From contig WHVD01000087.1 in the NCBI GenBank assembly GCA_015178975.1, positions 62,001 through 126,000 of the forward strand: a stretch of DNA of 64,000 bases, written 5' to 3'. This document shows positions 9,528 through 22,167 of the stretch, one piece after another; the first letter of the stretch is position 1; each line of letters begins with the position of its first letter. The notes under the pieces are model-generated. The model saw only the letters and a program-made list of their open reading frames with translations, had not been told where the DNA came from and did not search any database. The DNA comes from Hysterangium stoloniferum. Its lineage: Eukaryota; Basidiomycota; Agaricomycetes; Hysterangiales; Hysterangiaceae. The position numbers and the translations under genes were made by a program.

Positions 9528-12500
9528 ATCTTACTTTCTAACAATATATTGTCAGCATTCTTCACGGAGCTGACTCAAGTCATGCCAGCTCCAACTCAGG
9601 ATGGTCCTACAACAGAGATGCTTACTTTATAGACTGTCAAATGGAAGTCTCCATTCTATGTTCTCGACAGAATGCACGGTTTCATATCTTCTCTGAGGCA
9701 TTATTGGATATCGCCCTAGATACTATGATTGTAGCTACATCACGACATAGGGAGCTTGGTGGTGGTGCCTCAGTGCCAAAGGACGTGCTGTGGATAGATT
9801 CTTCGAGGACAGGGTATTGCTGATAGACCACGCCACGAAGATCAATCGAATTGCCTTGTTAATTCCCTTATATCTACGGCACGTTGTACATGCACTTTGT
9901 CAACTGATATCTTAACTTACCTTCCCCTTCTAGTCATAGTTCGATTCAATCCTACCGAGCGCTCATGTTCAGTTGTCTTGCTCGCACAATCAAAACCATC
10001 ATGTCCCTCATAGCAACTTCTCCCGATCCAGAATTTTCCTGTAGGGAAATACACGCGGACAATGTAGTAAATCCTTTCGTCGATTTTTTCTCACATCTCG
10101 ATCCACTTCATTTTCGCGATCACACCGACGATCTCAGATACTATTAACATTTGGAAACCGTCTCGCACTCCCTCTTACTCCTCGTCGCCAATCCATTCAC
10201 CGGTCCTTCGGTCCTATCTAACTCGTATTGCATATCGATACTGGAGGACAACGGATGGGTCGGAAATACTCTTTCTGCATCCAATTAAGCGAACATTTCC
10301 TCCCCTCATTTCCCATCAGAATTAGCATGCACATTATGGTATAGATACCAACAATTTTATTGAAAGTTGCCATTCCAATCTCAAGCGCAGTTTACTTCAT
10401 ATATTAGTGCAAGAAACTAAATACCTGAGAAAACATAAGAAATATGAACCTTTGATTATCTAATCTAATCTTATATTGATCGGATCAGCTGTCTGCTTTT
10501 GCTGAATTTCATTTTCGGCAATCACTGAAATTGATCGGCTTTTGTATACCCGGTATCGAAGATAAATATGGCAATGAGAATTATCATCCATGTATGGTAC
10601 CACCGTCTCCCAGTGTTTTCGCTTCCATGGGTGGGACCGAGTATTGAAGAGATTACAAGTCCCGAATAAAGGTGGCCTACGCAATGTTGAAATAAACTTG
10701 TCCTGATTCTAATGGTCACTCATGGTGAGGAATAAGAAAGAATAGTGACGAGGAGCACTAAGAAGACGAAGCAGAGATGGTTGGAAATCTGGGTACAACA
10801 CTTCCTCAGACTGTCTCTTATGAATGACGAATGTCTGAAGGTTCTCTTTGTTGAATGTAGACCTGATGCAAAATGGCATATGGGTAAATACATACTTACA
10901 AATATGTGAGCATATTTAATAAGTCCTGTATGAATACATTGATTTGTTACAGATGGAAGAGGGCAGGGTACCTTGTAATCTAGTAATTTGCTATATCAGG
11001 GGGATTTTTGGCACTCAAGTAATGAAGTTTGTGGGTTCTCTAGAGGCTACAAACCTTTGCCTCTAATTCATAATTGTGTAAGTTATTATTTTCTGAAGAG
11101 TTCATGATAATTGTATTCCAGGGACCACTAGAAAACTGTGCATTTCACTCCAATAGAACCACGTACCTAATAACAGCATTAAACAGGCGTACAGAAGTCC
11201 GTTCCAAGAGCTCCAGTTGATATGATCATCGTAGCCATAACAGAAAGTGCTTTGACAGTTACATTTGATGGGCTCATCACCTTATTTCACACCATCGGCA
11301 TGATTAGGCTACAAAGAGATATTAAAGCATTGCGGAAAGGATCTATAACCTATCTAATTGTACAACAAGGTATTCACCTCGGCGTTTGAACCTGCATGTT
11401 CTCACAACCTGATCATGTAAATAGTAGGTGTGCTCCGATTTGTGTCAGTGCTAAATTAACTTGGGTTTATTCGATGAAATTTTGATTTTGATTTTTTAGT
11501 GTAATTTTCATATGGGATTTACAGAGCATAATCACGGATAAGGTTTGGGATTCCCCCTTTTTCACTGATACTACAACATTTCTTCTAAGTTTGTCTCAGT
11601 GAATATCTCTTTTCCTCTGTGAATTTCATACTACGCACTTGTATCAAATTCAATACAGACCACATTTTTAGGCGTTGGTGTAAACTTGCAGGGTTGGCAA
11701 GTATTTATCACATCCATTTTCTCTAAATTTTTAAAGGCAACTGCAGCATATCCACCCTTCTTGTTTGCCGCTTCTTTCTCGATATGCGAGAATTAAACTC
11801 GTCGCGTATGTGCCGTGATCAATCCAACGAACAATCTCTGTTGTCTTTACTTTTTAATAATAATGGCATTGCGCCCTCAGCGCCCAAGATTTTGGGTGGA
11901 ACCCGGCGTCGAGGATGATGCGATGCACCGTAAGGTCTAAGTACTGTTCTCTTATTCCTTCCTTGGGGATTGGTTTCGCCGCTGGATCAATTATTAAAAT
12001 GGATGATTACGTTGAAAGAGGACAAACATAAGCTGGATTTCTAGGAGAAAATACAGCAAAAAGGATTTGAATAACATTGGCAGTTCACCAATGACATTTG
12101 CATATTGTCCGTTCAAAAGTTCATAACTCTCTCGAGTATGTGGATCGGTGGATCGGTGTAATCATTGAACCATGCGCATCTTCGAAAAGTACCCCATGAC
12201 TCTTGTGGCAAGTGACTTTTAGAATGTGGCCCCAGCGAGAGCGAGGATTCACAGAGGAACAGAATTAATGACTGACATGGGTTGTGTTTCATATTGTGGA
12301 TGTGTACGGCAGGTACTTGTTTCACATAGAGGAGGCCGAGATAGTGTCGCATGGATTGAATGTTGATTTCACACCGTCTTGATTTCAATATATTGATGTT
12401 CGACGATGGTTGGGTCGGTGTATGATGTACGACAGACGTAAGATGGCTCTTAAGTTACAGTTATCATTTTATAAAACAATCAACACTCTTTTCGTTGTTA

Positions 12501-12655
12501 TTGTATTATAACACTGAACTGAACGGATTTGTTTCAAATAACCACCACCTACGGCGAGACCACCTTGGACTAGATCAACAACCCAACATCTTCTCTTCGC
12601 AATTGCGTGTTCGGAGGACATATACCACAACGCTGGCCATCTCAAAACAACAATT
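9528..12655. other. No supported gene; low-repeat DNA
   Basis: About 3.1 kb with only short frames. The most gene-like item is an ATG at 11863 with 25 codons to a TAA at 11938-11940; the string GTAAGG overlaps its end and could be an intron donor. No following exon was recognised. It may be a lone first exon of an unrecognised gene or chance. Confidence 0.35.
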
Positions 12656-13309
12656 CTAAATCGCTATCAACATCGGAAGCCACAATAAACGAGTAAAGAG
12701 CTTACAGTTCCCAATACCCTGAGCTATGGCCTTCACTTCTGCAACTATTGATCTGAACTTTGCCTCTCCATCAGCTTCTAGTAACTCATATTTCCAGCGC
12801 TGCTGGGGTGCGACATCGTTGACTATGTCCCGGTCACGGGGAATCGAAGGGGGGGTGACACGGTTCGTCTCCTTTGTGTATTCGTAGACCGAAAAGCAAG
12901 TGCCCATAGCGCTGATCCCGTATAGTTTAGGCATCGGGAGGTTTGGACTACCCAGCTCTCGGAATCTGTCCCGCATCTGGTTGTCTGCTTTCTCCCGCTT
13001 TGCGATCTCTTGTAGGTGCACGTATGGTTTGACTTCAATAAAAAGTATAGGCACTTTTCGCTTCATCACAATGTATATGACAGTGAAATCGATAGATCCC
13101 GGGGTTACAGGTCCTTTGAATTGTGGAGCCACTTGATAGTGGTCCGCGTGGGGGAACAAATCGGTTAAGAGGGTAATGTAAGGTCCATAATATTCACTCT
13201 CGTCAGTTGTGTAGCGGTTGACTAACTGAAACTGCTCCAAAATCGTGGCTCCCCAAGGCATATCTAAGATGCTTGTCAGATAGTGTATTATATCTATAGT
13301 TATGTACAT
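12656..13309 (-). CDS. PD-(D/E)XK-like basidiomycete protein of unknown role (possibly 5'-incomplete)
   Basis: The minus-strand frame has 217 codons. A central block reads IDFTVIYIV, then PILFIEVKPYVHLQ, followed by KREKADNQMRDRFREL. The spaced Asp and the E-x-K after a beta-strand fit the core of the PD-(D/E)XK nuclease-like fold. This is an inference from the motif; the catalytic role is unproven. Similar proteins are, to my knowledge, common orphans in agaricomycetes. The first residues overlap what looks like an intron (CAG|GTATGT near 13313, CTGAC branch, TTAG about 45 nt later), but the upstream frame has a TGA. The true start may therefore be the ATG in AT-ATG-CCT-TGG (about codon 17), or a 5' exon has decayed. 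Near the 3' end a 42 nt in-frame candidate intron (12705-12664) ends just before the stop. Confidence 0.55.
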   Translation of the reverse strand: MYITIDIIHYLTSILDMPWGATILEQFQLVNRYTTDESEYYGPYITLLTDLFPHADHYQVAPQFKGPVTPGSIDFTVIYIVMKRKVPILFIEVKPYVHLQEIAKREKADNQMRDRFRELGSPNLPMPKLYGISAMGTCFSVYEYTKETNRVTPPSIPRDRDIVNDVAPQQRWKYELLEADGEAKFRSIVAEVKAIAQGIGNCKLFTRLLWLPMLIAI

Positions 13310-14304
13310 ACCTGTGATTCACAACAGCAGGAAACGTGTATGTTGGATCGCAGGAGATGCACTGACAAGAAAGAAGGTTGGAGAGTGTTTATATAAGCAA
13401 GTCCCGATCGATGTGAAACAAGGTGACGTTGTAGGCCACAGTAAGTACATATGGGTACATAGGGGTCCGGACCACACCACAACTGGAGACTCAGTCGATT
13501 GTTACGACTCGGTATCCCGGCCACAGCTCTGATCACATCATCGTACTGGTGTCATATCAAGCACAAATGTCTCATTGAGCCCCCAGCTACTTTCATTTAT
13601 TATAAATAAGTTGATAAACTCTCAGACAAATGATATTAAAAGCAGTGTAGTCTAGCCGGAACACAAGCATCAAGAAAATTAGAAGGAAAACCTCCTGGCA
13701 ATGTTGAAAACTGCCATCAGTATGAAAATTAGCCCTCAAGCATTAAAAGTATGTATCTATAATTAATATAGCAAAGAAATGATTTGTGGGAGAATGAGGA
13801 ATTATTTGCTAAATTACTGTTGGCACTGATGGTGACAATAGTATGTACTGTAGATCCCATCATCAGGGTATGCTGTTTTGCAATCATCACAATACAAGTA
13901 CCTGCACGAATTCTCCACATCCATGGCACCTTCAAAAGAGGAAGAAGAGGGCACACTTGACCCAGACATGACTACAGCCACTACTGAGGGGCTCATGGAA
14001 TCTACTGACATGAACAGTTGGGTCAGGATGAGGCAGATGATAATGTTTTGTGGTGACTGAGGTTGTAAATGAGTTGTGAGACAGAGGGTGGGATTGAAGA
14101 CATCTGTGCTGGAGGGGCTCTATATGGGGTTACTATGTACATATACCAGTTTAAAACCTTTGGAGGATATCTGAAAACTATTAAGTATATCAAATTTTGA
14201 TATACTCTAAAGGTCATTTAAACATCTGGGATGTGATTCAAACATAATTTGGGTTTTCAAACTTTGGGAATGTTTAAAACTTATTTGTATATTATGAAAC
14301 AAAG
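13310..14304. other. No supported gene
   Basis: Short frames only. A minus-strand frame at 13814-14011 has a CxxC..CxxxC-like tail (YCDDCKTAYPDD) but lacks enough length or context for a call. The last 200 bp are AT-rich and lead directly into the E1 LTR. Confidence 0.3.
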
Positions 14305-14358
14305 TGTTAGGGTACATACATGGCAGGTTTCCAGAGAAACCCACCGGATATCCGGTAG
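14305..14358 (-). repeat. Terminal 54 bp of the E1 3' LTR, split off by the G1 insertion
   Basis: It begins TGTTAGGGTAC and ends ggatatccggtag. It continues at 26881 after the 12.5 kb G1 element. The GGTAG at 14354-14358 is one half of the G1 target duplication. Read on the minus strand this is the LTR's terminal TAACA end, matching the LTR fragment that ends at 33688. Confidence 0.75.
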
Positions 14359-15021
14359 TGTGAAGGATAGGTCACATAGGAGGTGCGACTAAAGGCTTTA
14401 AGCCTTAGACCTTAAGCCGCTTTATAATGCTATTATTTCCTTTCTGTTTTATATTTTTATTTCTCTCTTTATCACTCATAAACACACTTTTATTAGTTCG
14501 AGAGTCCATGTATGCTTGTGGGCGCTCTTGCCCACAAGAAGTATGCGTATGTCACAGTAGTAGTCACATGATAAAACTCAGACACCTTTCAACCCTGACA
14601 ACCATCACCTGCACACACAAGTACTGGTTTGGGGTCTTGTCTAAAACAAACCTCTACTCTATTTCTCTTCATAGAATTACAGTAACTACACTTCGCACTG
14701 AAACAGTCGAAGTCAGTTACTATTATTTGACTTGACTTCAAGCTCTTGCCTAGCGGGGTAAGAATATCCATTGTAACTCACTTTCTTAGGATATTCTATC
14801 TCTTTCACGCCATATATACCTTCTCTTATCTACTCAGTCATCAGCCCAGCTAGCTACACAATTGAATCATACCGTAAGGTCGATCCGCCCTTGTAATTAT
14901 CTACTGAGCGTACCTTAAAGTTGATCATAATCTACATCTTAACTACTAGTCGATTGTATTTTGTACTATCGTTAGTCGATAACAATTGTACATTGAGTGG
15001 TAAACTACTCGACCCTTTACA
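14359..15021 (+). repeat. G1 5' LTR
   Basis: 663 bp, from TGTGAAGG to CTTTACA. It differs from the 3' LTR at about 30 positions, roughly 26 of which are CpG-to-TpG/CpA type. Confidence 0.95.
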
Positions 15022-15022
15022 G

Positions 15023-15036
15023 TGGTGATCTGGGCC
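15023..15036 (+). promoter_or_regulatory. Candidate primer-binding site of G1
   Basis: One base after the 5' LTR the sequence reads TGGTGATCTGGGCC. It starts with the TGG expected from pairing to a tRNA CCA 3' end. The tRNA was not identified. Confidence 0.5.
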
Positions 15037-15380
15037 GGACCCTCATCTGCGATCTGCATGAACAATCAGCTAGTAGTATTATGACCTTAACCAGTGGTGG
15101 AACCACCCGAATCCCTACACCTGTAGGTGCCCCTTGAACTAGAAAGGAATATCCCGGCTTAGGGCTACCCAGTAATGTCACGACACGAAAGTCGTCTCTA
15201 ATGACTCAAGAAGCCGATACCGTTTTGGAGCCTTCACAAGGTGAATGCAGGCCTCCCGCAAGTAATTCTGCTGGAACGAGCAAGGATAACTCTTATTTTA
15301 AGTCGTCGGAAACTCTCGGACTCCTTACTGCTTGAGCAAACAGAAACGACACCGGTCTAAAATTTCCACTGCCTCAAGTA

Positions 15381-18038
15381 ATGCTGCAGAATCCCTTTAG
15401 GGGTCAGGTATATTTCGCTGAGCCAGCAAATGACAAGTGGGACAAATACTACTCGGAACAAATTGAAGAGAAGGAAGTTGACGCAGTAGCTGCAGACTAC
15501 TTAGACAGATACCCCAACATGCCTAAAGAGGTATCCGTCTGGTTAGGCAGGTTGAATAGCATTGTGATCACCAATTCTTTCTTTTCCCAAACTGGTACTC
15601 TAGATCAGCTGGTGGAGCAACTCCCCGAGTGGTCTGAGGAACTAGTCACCATTGACGTTGCCGGAAGGGGATGTATAAGGCTAGTGTTATTAGAATGGAT
15701 TCTTGACCTAGTGGCCATGCATGATGACACGTTACAGATCTTACATGTGATCCTAGATCGGGGTGGAACAGTACCTAAGGTGGATTACCGGTATCTTTAT
15801 ATGCGTACACTGGAAAGATCCCTATACGAAGCCTCTCCGAACCTCCCATTCGCCTACCACAGCCTGCGACATAGGCTCATTCGCTGTCATGAGAAATGAG
15901 ACAAGTTGTTCATGGAAGTTCTCCACTCGTATGACAATAGTACCCAAGTACCCACTTCCTCGGCTCACACATCCGAAACCTTCATTCGAGATCTCCAAGG
16001 ATCCTCCGGCACTAGCTTTCTGCGCTCTCTCAACCGTAAATCTATCCTCGAGAGTTTTCCCCAGGATACGAGGGAGGAGATCTTGGGAAGACTTCACGAG
16101 AAATCTATTACACCCATCCTTCTGACCAGCGGAAGCAAGACTCTCGGCATGTCACCCCAGGACGACTGCGAACCAGGAACTTCACACAGACCATGAAAGA
16201 AAGAAGAGCCGGATACCCCCCGCCATCGAGTTGCTTTCGGGTCTGAAGTAGCTTCCCCATTTACAACGGTTAGTCACTCCAATGTCCCTATTAGATCCGT
16301 CGCAAATTGAAACTGTTCTTCCTTTGCTACCACCTTCGTTGAAGGAATCACTGGACAAATACCTGGGAGGGGAACTTCTTACCTGAACAACACTCTCCCA
16401 CCTTTGCCAATTTCGCGGGCCCCCTTCTTTCCCCCAGGAGGACTGCCCGGGGATTCTTCTGATGGATCCAGTGATTCAGACCACAGAAGAGACTGGGATG
16501 AGAGAAGGTGAAACCTGAGAAACCCAGGAGGCCCAACAGGTGCTAATAAGAACACTAGGAGCGCCGCTCCTGAGACCGACACTGGGAAGCTGACCTTGAA
16601 CACCAACGATCTCAAAATCAAATGGTCAGATCTCCCAGAATATGACAGCTCGCAATCTAAGGCACTGGACTATATAATGGACGTTATGAGTTTGTCGAAA
16701 ATCTCAGAATCCATGACAACGATCCTAGGCATTGCTCTTCCCAGACAACTCAAAGGAAACGCAAAAGTCTGGTGGACTACTTTGGATCATGAGCACCGCA
16801 CTGAATTCAGTCGATTGCACAGGTCCTTCCTTTGGAGCATAGTCGAAGGGTTATTGGGTACACGATGGCATGAATCCTTGTCCTTAGAATGGGAAGAAAT
16901 GAGGTTTCGCCAGCCCCACCACAACCGTGAAACCCCCATGCAATATATTCAAAGAAGAGTTAAGCTCTACAGATTTCTATACGGATTCTACCAAGAAAAG
17001 GAAGAGGAGACTCGCCGGTTAATACTTACCCTGCCCACGGAATGGTTATACTTAATACAAGGGCAAGCCATCGAGGACGTCATGAGCCTCCAAGCACATG
17101 CCAATAACTTACAGGAAGCTCTAATTAATGCTTGGAATCCGATGCATAGAGATAGATTTCGCCCCATTAGACCTCGGGTCATGGTCGTGGAAAAAAACGA
17201 ATTAGAAATAGAAACCCTGGAGCATACCCCAACTTCCCCCGATTCCATCCACCCTCATCAGGTCCTCGCCAGTGAAGTAGACAACAAGGGCATGACGAAG
17301 ACTTCCAGAGCAGGAAGGACCGACCCTATGTGAGGGAAACGACACGGGAAGCTCTTCTTCGAGAGGAGCGACAAAAGGAGTAGCACTAGACCCCCCAAGG
17401 AGTGTTGGATTTGTGGGAGTGCAGAACACTTCAAAATTGACTGTCCTCACTCAGGTAAAATGGCTCACTATGTCTTGTTGAATCTATGCTCCGGGCAGAA
17501 TCCTTCGGAGGAAGCGGAGGAGCAAAGACTATATGAGGCAGTTTATGGACTAAGTACAGGAACACAAGTATATAATGTCCAAAGTGAATCAATTTTCATT
17601 CCCGCTTATAATGCTACCCCTGAAAATCACGAAATAATTGAGAGGCCACCTGGAGATGAGGAACTCCAGTGTGGGGAAGTATACATTTCTATATCTCATG
17701 AGGATTTTGTTGAAAAGGGAGATTGTTTGGAAGTGCACTGTCAGCACCACGAAGGTCTGTCAGGATTTAAGAACTCTTCCAACAACATACTGCCATCGAT
17801 TGAAGAAATCACGGACGAGGAAATGTTTATCGATCAGGTTGCCTGCCTTAACGAGCAATGTCTGATAGAGGACATAAGAAACGATATGGAGGAGGAAACC
17901 TTTCCTTTCGACCCCAGACTTCCTCCTGACCTCTTGATCGGTGACGAATTGGACTCTGAGGGGGAAACAGGCATGACTGTCTTGAACAGACGACTCCATC
18001 AGGATGCTGAATTAGCCCTTAGAAAGGAGGTGAAATGA
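15381..18038 (+). pseudogene. G1 gag: large N-terminal region, capsid and zinc knuckle
   Basis: One reading frame of about 886 codons runs from the ATG at 15381 to 18038. It is broken only by TGA codons (15897, 16194, 16308, 16509, 17331). The N-terminal 270 codons have no motif I recognise. The capsid-like part (16596-17333) has the retrotransposon-gag pattern WWTTLDHEHR..F followed by Tyr/Arg-rich helices. A CCHC zinc knuckle CWICGSAEHFKIDC lies at 17403-17444. An acidic C-terminal tail of about 195 codons follows. Gag forms the virus-like particle and binds element RNA. If the TGAs come from CGA, the ancestor had Arg at each; the two alternatives are discussed under findings. Confidence 0.75.
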
Positions 18039-18066
18039 CCTAGAATACAATATCCCCGATCCAGTA

Positions 18067-19630
18067 ATGAAAGAAGATGCCTCAATCATATACCAAAAGA
18101 GGGAACCACCGGGAGGATATTCTAGTGTTGGTGTTTCAGCACTACATATACTCGGAGGAGTAGGAAGTCCCGATTGGGAAGAACCAATTAAAATTAGACT
18201 GGATACCGGAGCCGATTTGTCCCTCATGTCAGAGGAATTCTACCGGGAACTGAAGGATCAGCCTAAACTGAAGCAAGGACTTAAGCTGCAATTAATACAG
18301 CTTACTGGGAGTGCCCGAGTACTGGGTTATATTAACGTTCCCGTCTACCTTAAGGACGACAAAGGAACCCTGCTGTGATTTAATGTGGAAACCTACGTAG
18401 TACAAGGGATGACCGTACCTATCCTCTTAGGAGAAGACTTCCATATCAACTATGAGATAGGAACGTTGCGAGATCAACCCCTGGGATCAAGACTAATCCT
18501 CCCTGGGAGAGCAGGATTCATTCCTGCCAGCTCCTCCAACGAACCTGTCCCGTTGGCCTTTTCAGTTAACAAGATCTCGCTGGAAGACGAGCGAATCCCG
18601 CCGACTAATTTAACGTCCAAACCTGATAAGGGCATGCATGCTGAGAGAGTTGCAAGAGCCTTAGAAGATTGCACGATAGAGCCCGAGTCGGTTAGGTTAA
18701 TACCCATCTTTACTGGGTACCTGGAGGATGGGGAATGGATTGTGGAGGGCATAGTTCTACAGAACGAAGATGGGACTATCCTCGCTGCTCCCACAACTGC
18801 TATCTCTAAAGAAAAGAGTATGGTGCCACTGGCTAATCCGACCTTAACTCCTCAAACTATTAGAAGAGGAGAGATCATAGGTCTAATTCACAATGTCCGA
18901 GCCTGGGCCCAAAAGCCTCGTTCCCAAGCAGAAGAGGAATCAATGTGAGTTGCAAGCTCGAAGATCGCCCACTTCATAGAAAGCATCTCCAAGCTGGAAG
19001 AAGACAATACCTCCAGTCCTCAACCATCTATGGTATCCTTAGGGAACGAGGCAGTAGATGACTTTGATCCCGCAGGCCCAAAGACTTCAGAAGTTCCTTC
19101 CTTGGAGAAGCTTTCCTCAGAGGATCTGCATAAATTGGTCAATTTAGGACCTGACGTCCCTCCTGATGTTATGCCTCACCTTAGCTCAATATTGACTAAG
19201 AATGTGCAAGCGTTTGGAGTTGACAGAAGACTGGGCCAAGTAGACAGTAAGGCCACTATCCCGCTGAAGGCCGATGCGCAACCAGTGTCTGTACCGATGT
19301 TTCAAACTTCCCCTGCCAACAGGAAGGTCATAGATGAGCAAATGGACACCTGGTTCCAACAAGGAGTCATTGAACCTTCGAAAAGCCCTTGGGGAGCGCC
19401 TGCCTTCATAGTCTATCATAATAATAAGCCTCGCGTGGTCATTGATTTTTGAAAACTGAACAGCCTCACTATCCCGGACGAGTTTCCATTGCCCTGGCAA
19501 TCAGAAATTATGCAAGCACTCTCGGGATCCAACATTCTCTCCTCGTTCGATGCCCTAGCTGGTTTTACCCAACTAGAAATGCTGGAGGAAGACCGACACA
19601 AAATGGCCTTTCGATCACATCGAGGACTAT
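18067..19630 (+). pseudogene. G1 pol, 5' part: retropepsin and N-terminal reverse transcriptase
   Basis: The frame is shifted relative to gag. The aspartic protease active site is LDTGADLSLMSEEF (about 18197-18240), with the second conserved strand ILLGEDFHINYEI near 18420. The RT fingers follow: KSPWGAPAFIV and, after a TGA at 19450 where the family has Arg, KLNSLTIPDEFPLP and FDALAGFTQLEM. TGA codons interrupt at 18376, 18946 and 19450. The sequence stops at RSHRGL, where the 1.2 kb insertion begins. The palm resumes at 20854 in the matching frame. Confidence 0.8.
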
Positions 19631-20852
19631 AGTTTTAATCCACTGTTAAGTTCCGGATCTTGGGGCAGAATTTCCAATGGATATTCTGGATACTTCCCAG
19701 AAATATGTCCTCGGAGTTTCGGAGAATTAGTCCGGGAGGTTCCGGGGATTAGTAATGGGAGTATCGGAATATTACCAGAGTACAGATGGACTTAGCTTCA
19801 GCTTATGTGCTGCACCCTCGTGCACTCACTCGGGTGTCCATATTTCAGAGGATGAATATATGTTGGAATGTTTACGGATACTTGGAAGTTCCAGGAGTTC
19901 CAGATATCCAGAGTCCAGAGAGTTCCGAAGATTGAGCATACAGAAAGACAGAAGAGATACAAACTAATTCGAGATTAAAACTAAAGAGTAAGTACATGAC
20001 TATGGAAGACTATATAGATGTTCCAGTAATTGTACTACAAATCTAGAAGTATAATAAGACAGATTAGGATGAAGATTACGAAACGGGAATACAACAAGAA
20101 CAATAAACAAGCAAATGAATAACTGTTAACCTGTCAGTTACTAAATACGGAACAAGGATGAGGTTTGGAAATATGGAAACTACAAATGTTCCATAGTCGG
20201 AAGTCGGGTCGGATTTTGAGGTGGATGTCAGAAAGTCGGATCAGAGACTTGGGGTGGAAAGTTGGATCAGAGATGGGAGTCTGACTGGGAGTCTGACTGG
20301 GAGTCTGACTGGATGTCTGACCAGATGTCATTATTCCAGAACTATCGGAAAGTCACCGGGAAGTCGGGAACTAGTGGATAGGGTCAGGACGTCAGCTTCA
20401 GCTTATGTGCTGCGCCTCTACGCAAACGCTCAATGTCCTTAATTTCAGAAGTAAGGCTTATGACGGAAGATATGGATATTCAGAGTTCCGAAGAGTTCCA
20501 AATATCGAGCGTACAGAAAGGTGGGAGGAGGAATAAGAAACTAAGTTGATATCAGATCTAAGGTAAAGTACAAATTCGCGGAAACTAATATAAGTCTACT
20601 TGTTATTGTACTACAAACTAAGACCATAATAAGATGGAAATGGAAGTGTTCTTAAAACGGAAATACAATAAGACATATTAGGAAGACAATATTCCGAAAT
20701 GGGAATACAACAAACAAACAAGTGAATACTTGTCAATGGACAATTTACCAAATGCGGAACAAGGGAAGAATATGGATGATACGGTAACTATGATGTTCCG
20801 TAGTCGGAGATTGGAAGTTGGATATTGAAACATCCAGGAACGGGTTGTAACA
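19631..20852 (-). mobile_element. LTR-like insertion in G1 RT, internally duplicated
   Basis: The insertion separates two halves of the RT and is flanked by ACTAT (19626-19630 and 20853-20857). A TGTTAAG start lies at 19644, 13 bp inside the left flank, and the right end is TTGTAACA. Two diverged ~600 bp halves lie in tandem: the module gcttcagcttatgtgctgc recurs at about 19796 and 20394, and aatacaac..aacaa at about 20090 and 20705. The orientation call (minus) rests on the module's direction in other LTRs. It is related to the LTR starting at 40754 (TGTTAAGTTC). Non-coding. Confidence 0.65.
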
Positions 20853-20853
20853 A

Positions 20854-22167
20854 CTATGGCAATTCAGAAGGATGCCTTTCGGATTAAGGAACGGACCTTC
20901 CATTTTCCAGCGAATCATGCAAAACACGCTGGCACCCTATCTGTGGATATTCTGTCTAGTCTACATAGACGATATAGTAATCTTTTCTAAGACCTGGGAA
21001 GATCATATCGAGCACCTGGACTGAGTATTACAAGCAATAATTTCAGCTGGCATCACTCTTTCTCCCAAAAAATGCTATGTAGGCTACAACTCTATTCTCC
21101 TTCTCGGACACAAGGTGTCGTGGCTAGGTTTTTCGACCCATCAAGAGAAAGTACGAGCCATATTGGAACTAGCAACCCAAGCTAAAGTGTCTGAACTTCA
21201 ATGTTTTCTGGGTATGGTTTTGTACTTCTCGTCTTATATACCTTTCTACGCATGGACTGTATCCCCGCTTTTCTCGCTACTCAAAAAGGGCATGCGATGG
21301 TCTTGGGGAGTAGATCAGGAACGAGCCTTTAACGATGTCAAGGCAGCCCTGAGCTCTTCTCCAGTTCTAGCACATCCCGTGATCGGAATGCCTTACCATC
21401 TCTATATGGACGCTTCTGACTTTGCCCTAGGTTGTTGTCTGCAGCAAGTACAAAAAATGACTCTACGGGACCTAAAGAACACGAAGATCTATATCCAAGC
21501 GAAATCAGCATTCGAGCAGTCAAAACCGGTACCAACATTCGTTACCCATTTTAAGACCAAGGTTCCCGAGATCACTTGGACAGACTCCTGGGCGAAAACA
21601 TTTGAGGATACCTGCGTTACAGTAGAGCGGGTCATGGCGTACTGGAGTTGTACCCTCAAGAAACCGGAACACAACTACTCAGCCACAGAGAGGGAAGCAT
21701 TTGCTGCTAAGGAAGGCTTGGTTCATTTCCAACCATTCGTGGAAGGAGAGCATGTACTCCTCATCACGGACCATGCCACTTTACAATGGGCCAGGTCATA
21801 CGAGAATACCAATTGACAACTGGCCGCATGGGGGGCAGTGTACGCAGCGTACCCAGGCCTCAAAATACTACATCGTGCTGGACGAGTACACAGTAACGTC
21901 GATCCCCTATCTAGACTACCACAAGTACCCCACTCAGTGAGTCCAGCTGGAGATGATATTCCGACAATTGTGTCAAGCTCGCTCAGCAAAGGAACTGAGG
22001 AGAAGCCACAAGAAGCTAATCCCGTGAGGAGAGCCATCTTTGCCACACAACGAGAACTCGTAGAAGCCATCAGAACCCCAGAGGACACTCCACAAACTGA
22101 ATGGGATTTGTACAGTATAACCTCCCCAGAGACAATGAAGGGGATGAATCGTTATTCCATTTGCTAA
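20854..22167 (+). pseudogene. G1 pol, middle part: RT palm/thumb and RNase H
   Basis: The frame resumes exactly after the insertion with LWQFRRMPFGLRNGPSIFQR and the catalytic YIDD (LVYIDDIVIFS). Thumb and connection follow, then a Ty3-type RNase H with YMDASDFALG, NYSATEREAFA and LITDHATLQW. TGA codons at 21022 (HLD-stop-VL) and 21814 (before QLAAW) sit where the family usually has Arg. The frame ends at a TAA (22165) because of a one-base shift near 22140; the next frame continues into integrase without a gap. Confidence 0.85.

Noticed and set aside
15022..15380. tRNA or other structured RNA gene after the G1 5' LTR
   Set aside because: Only a PBS-like TGGTGATC string is visible; no cloverleaf could be drawn.
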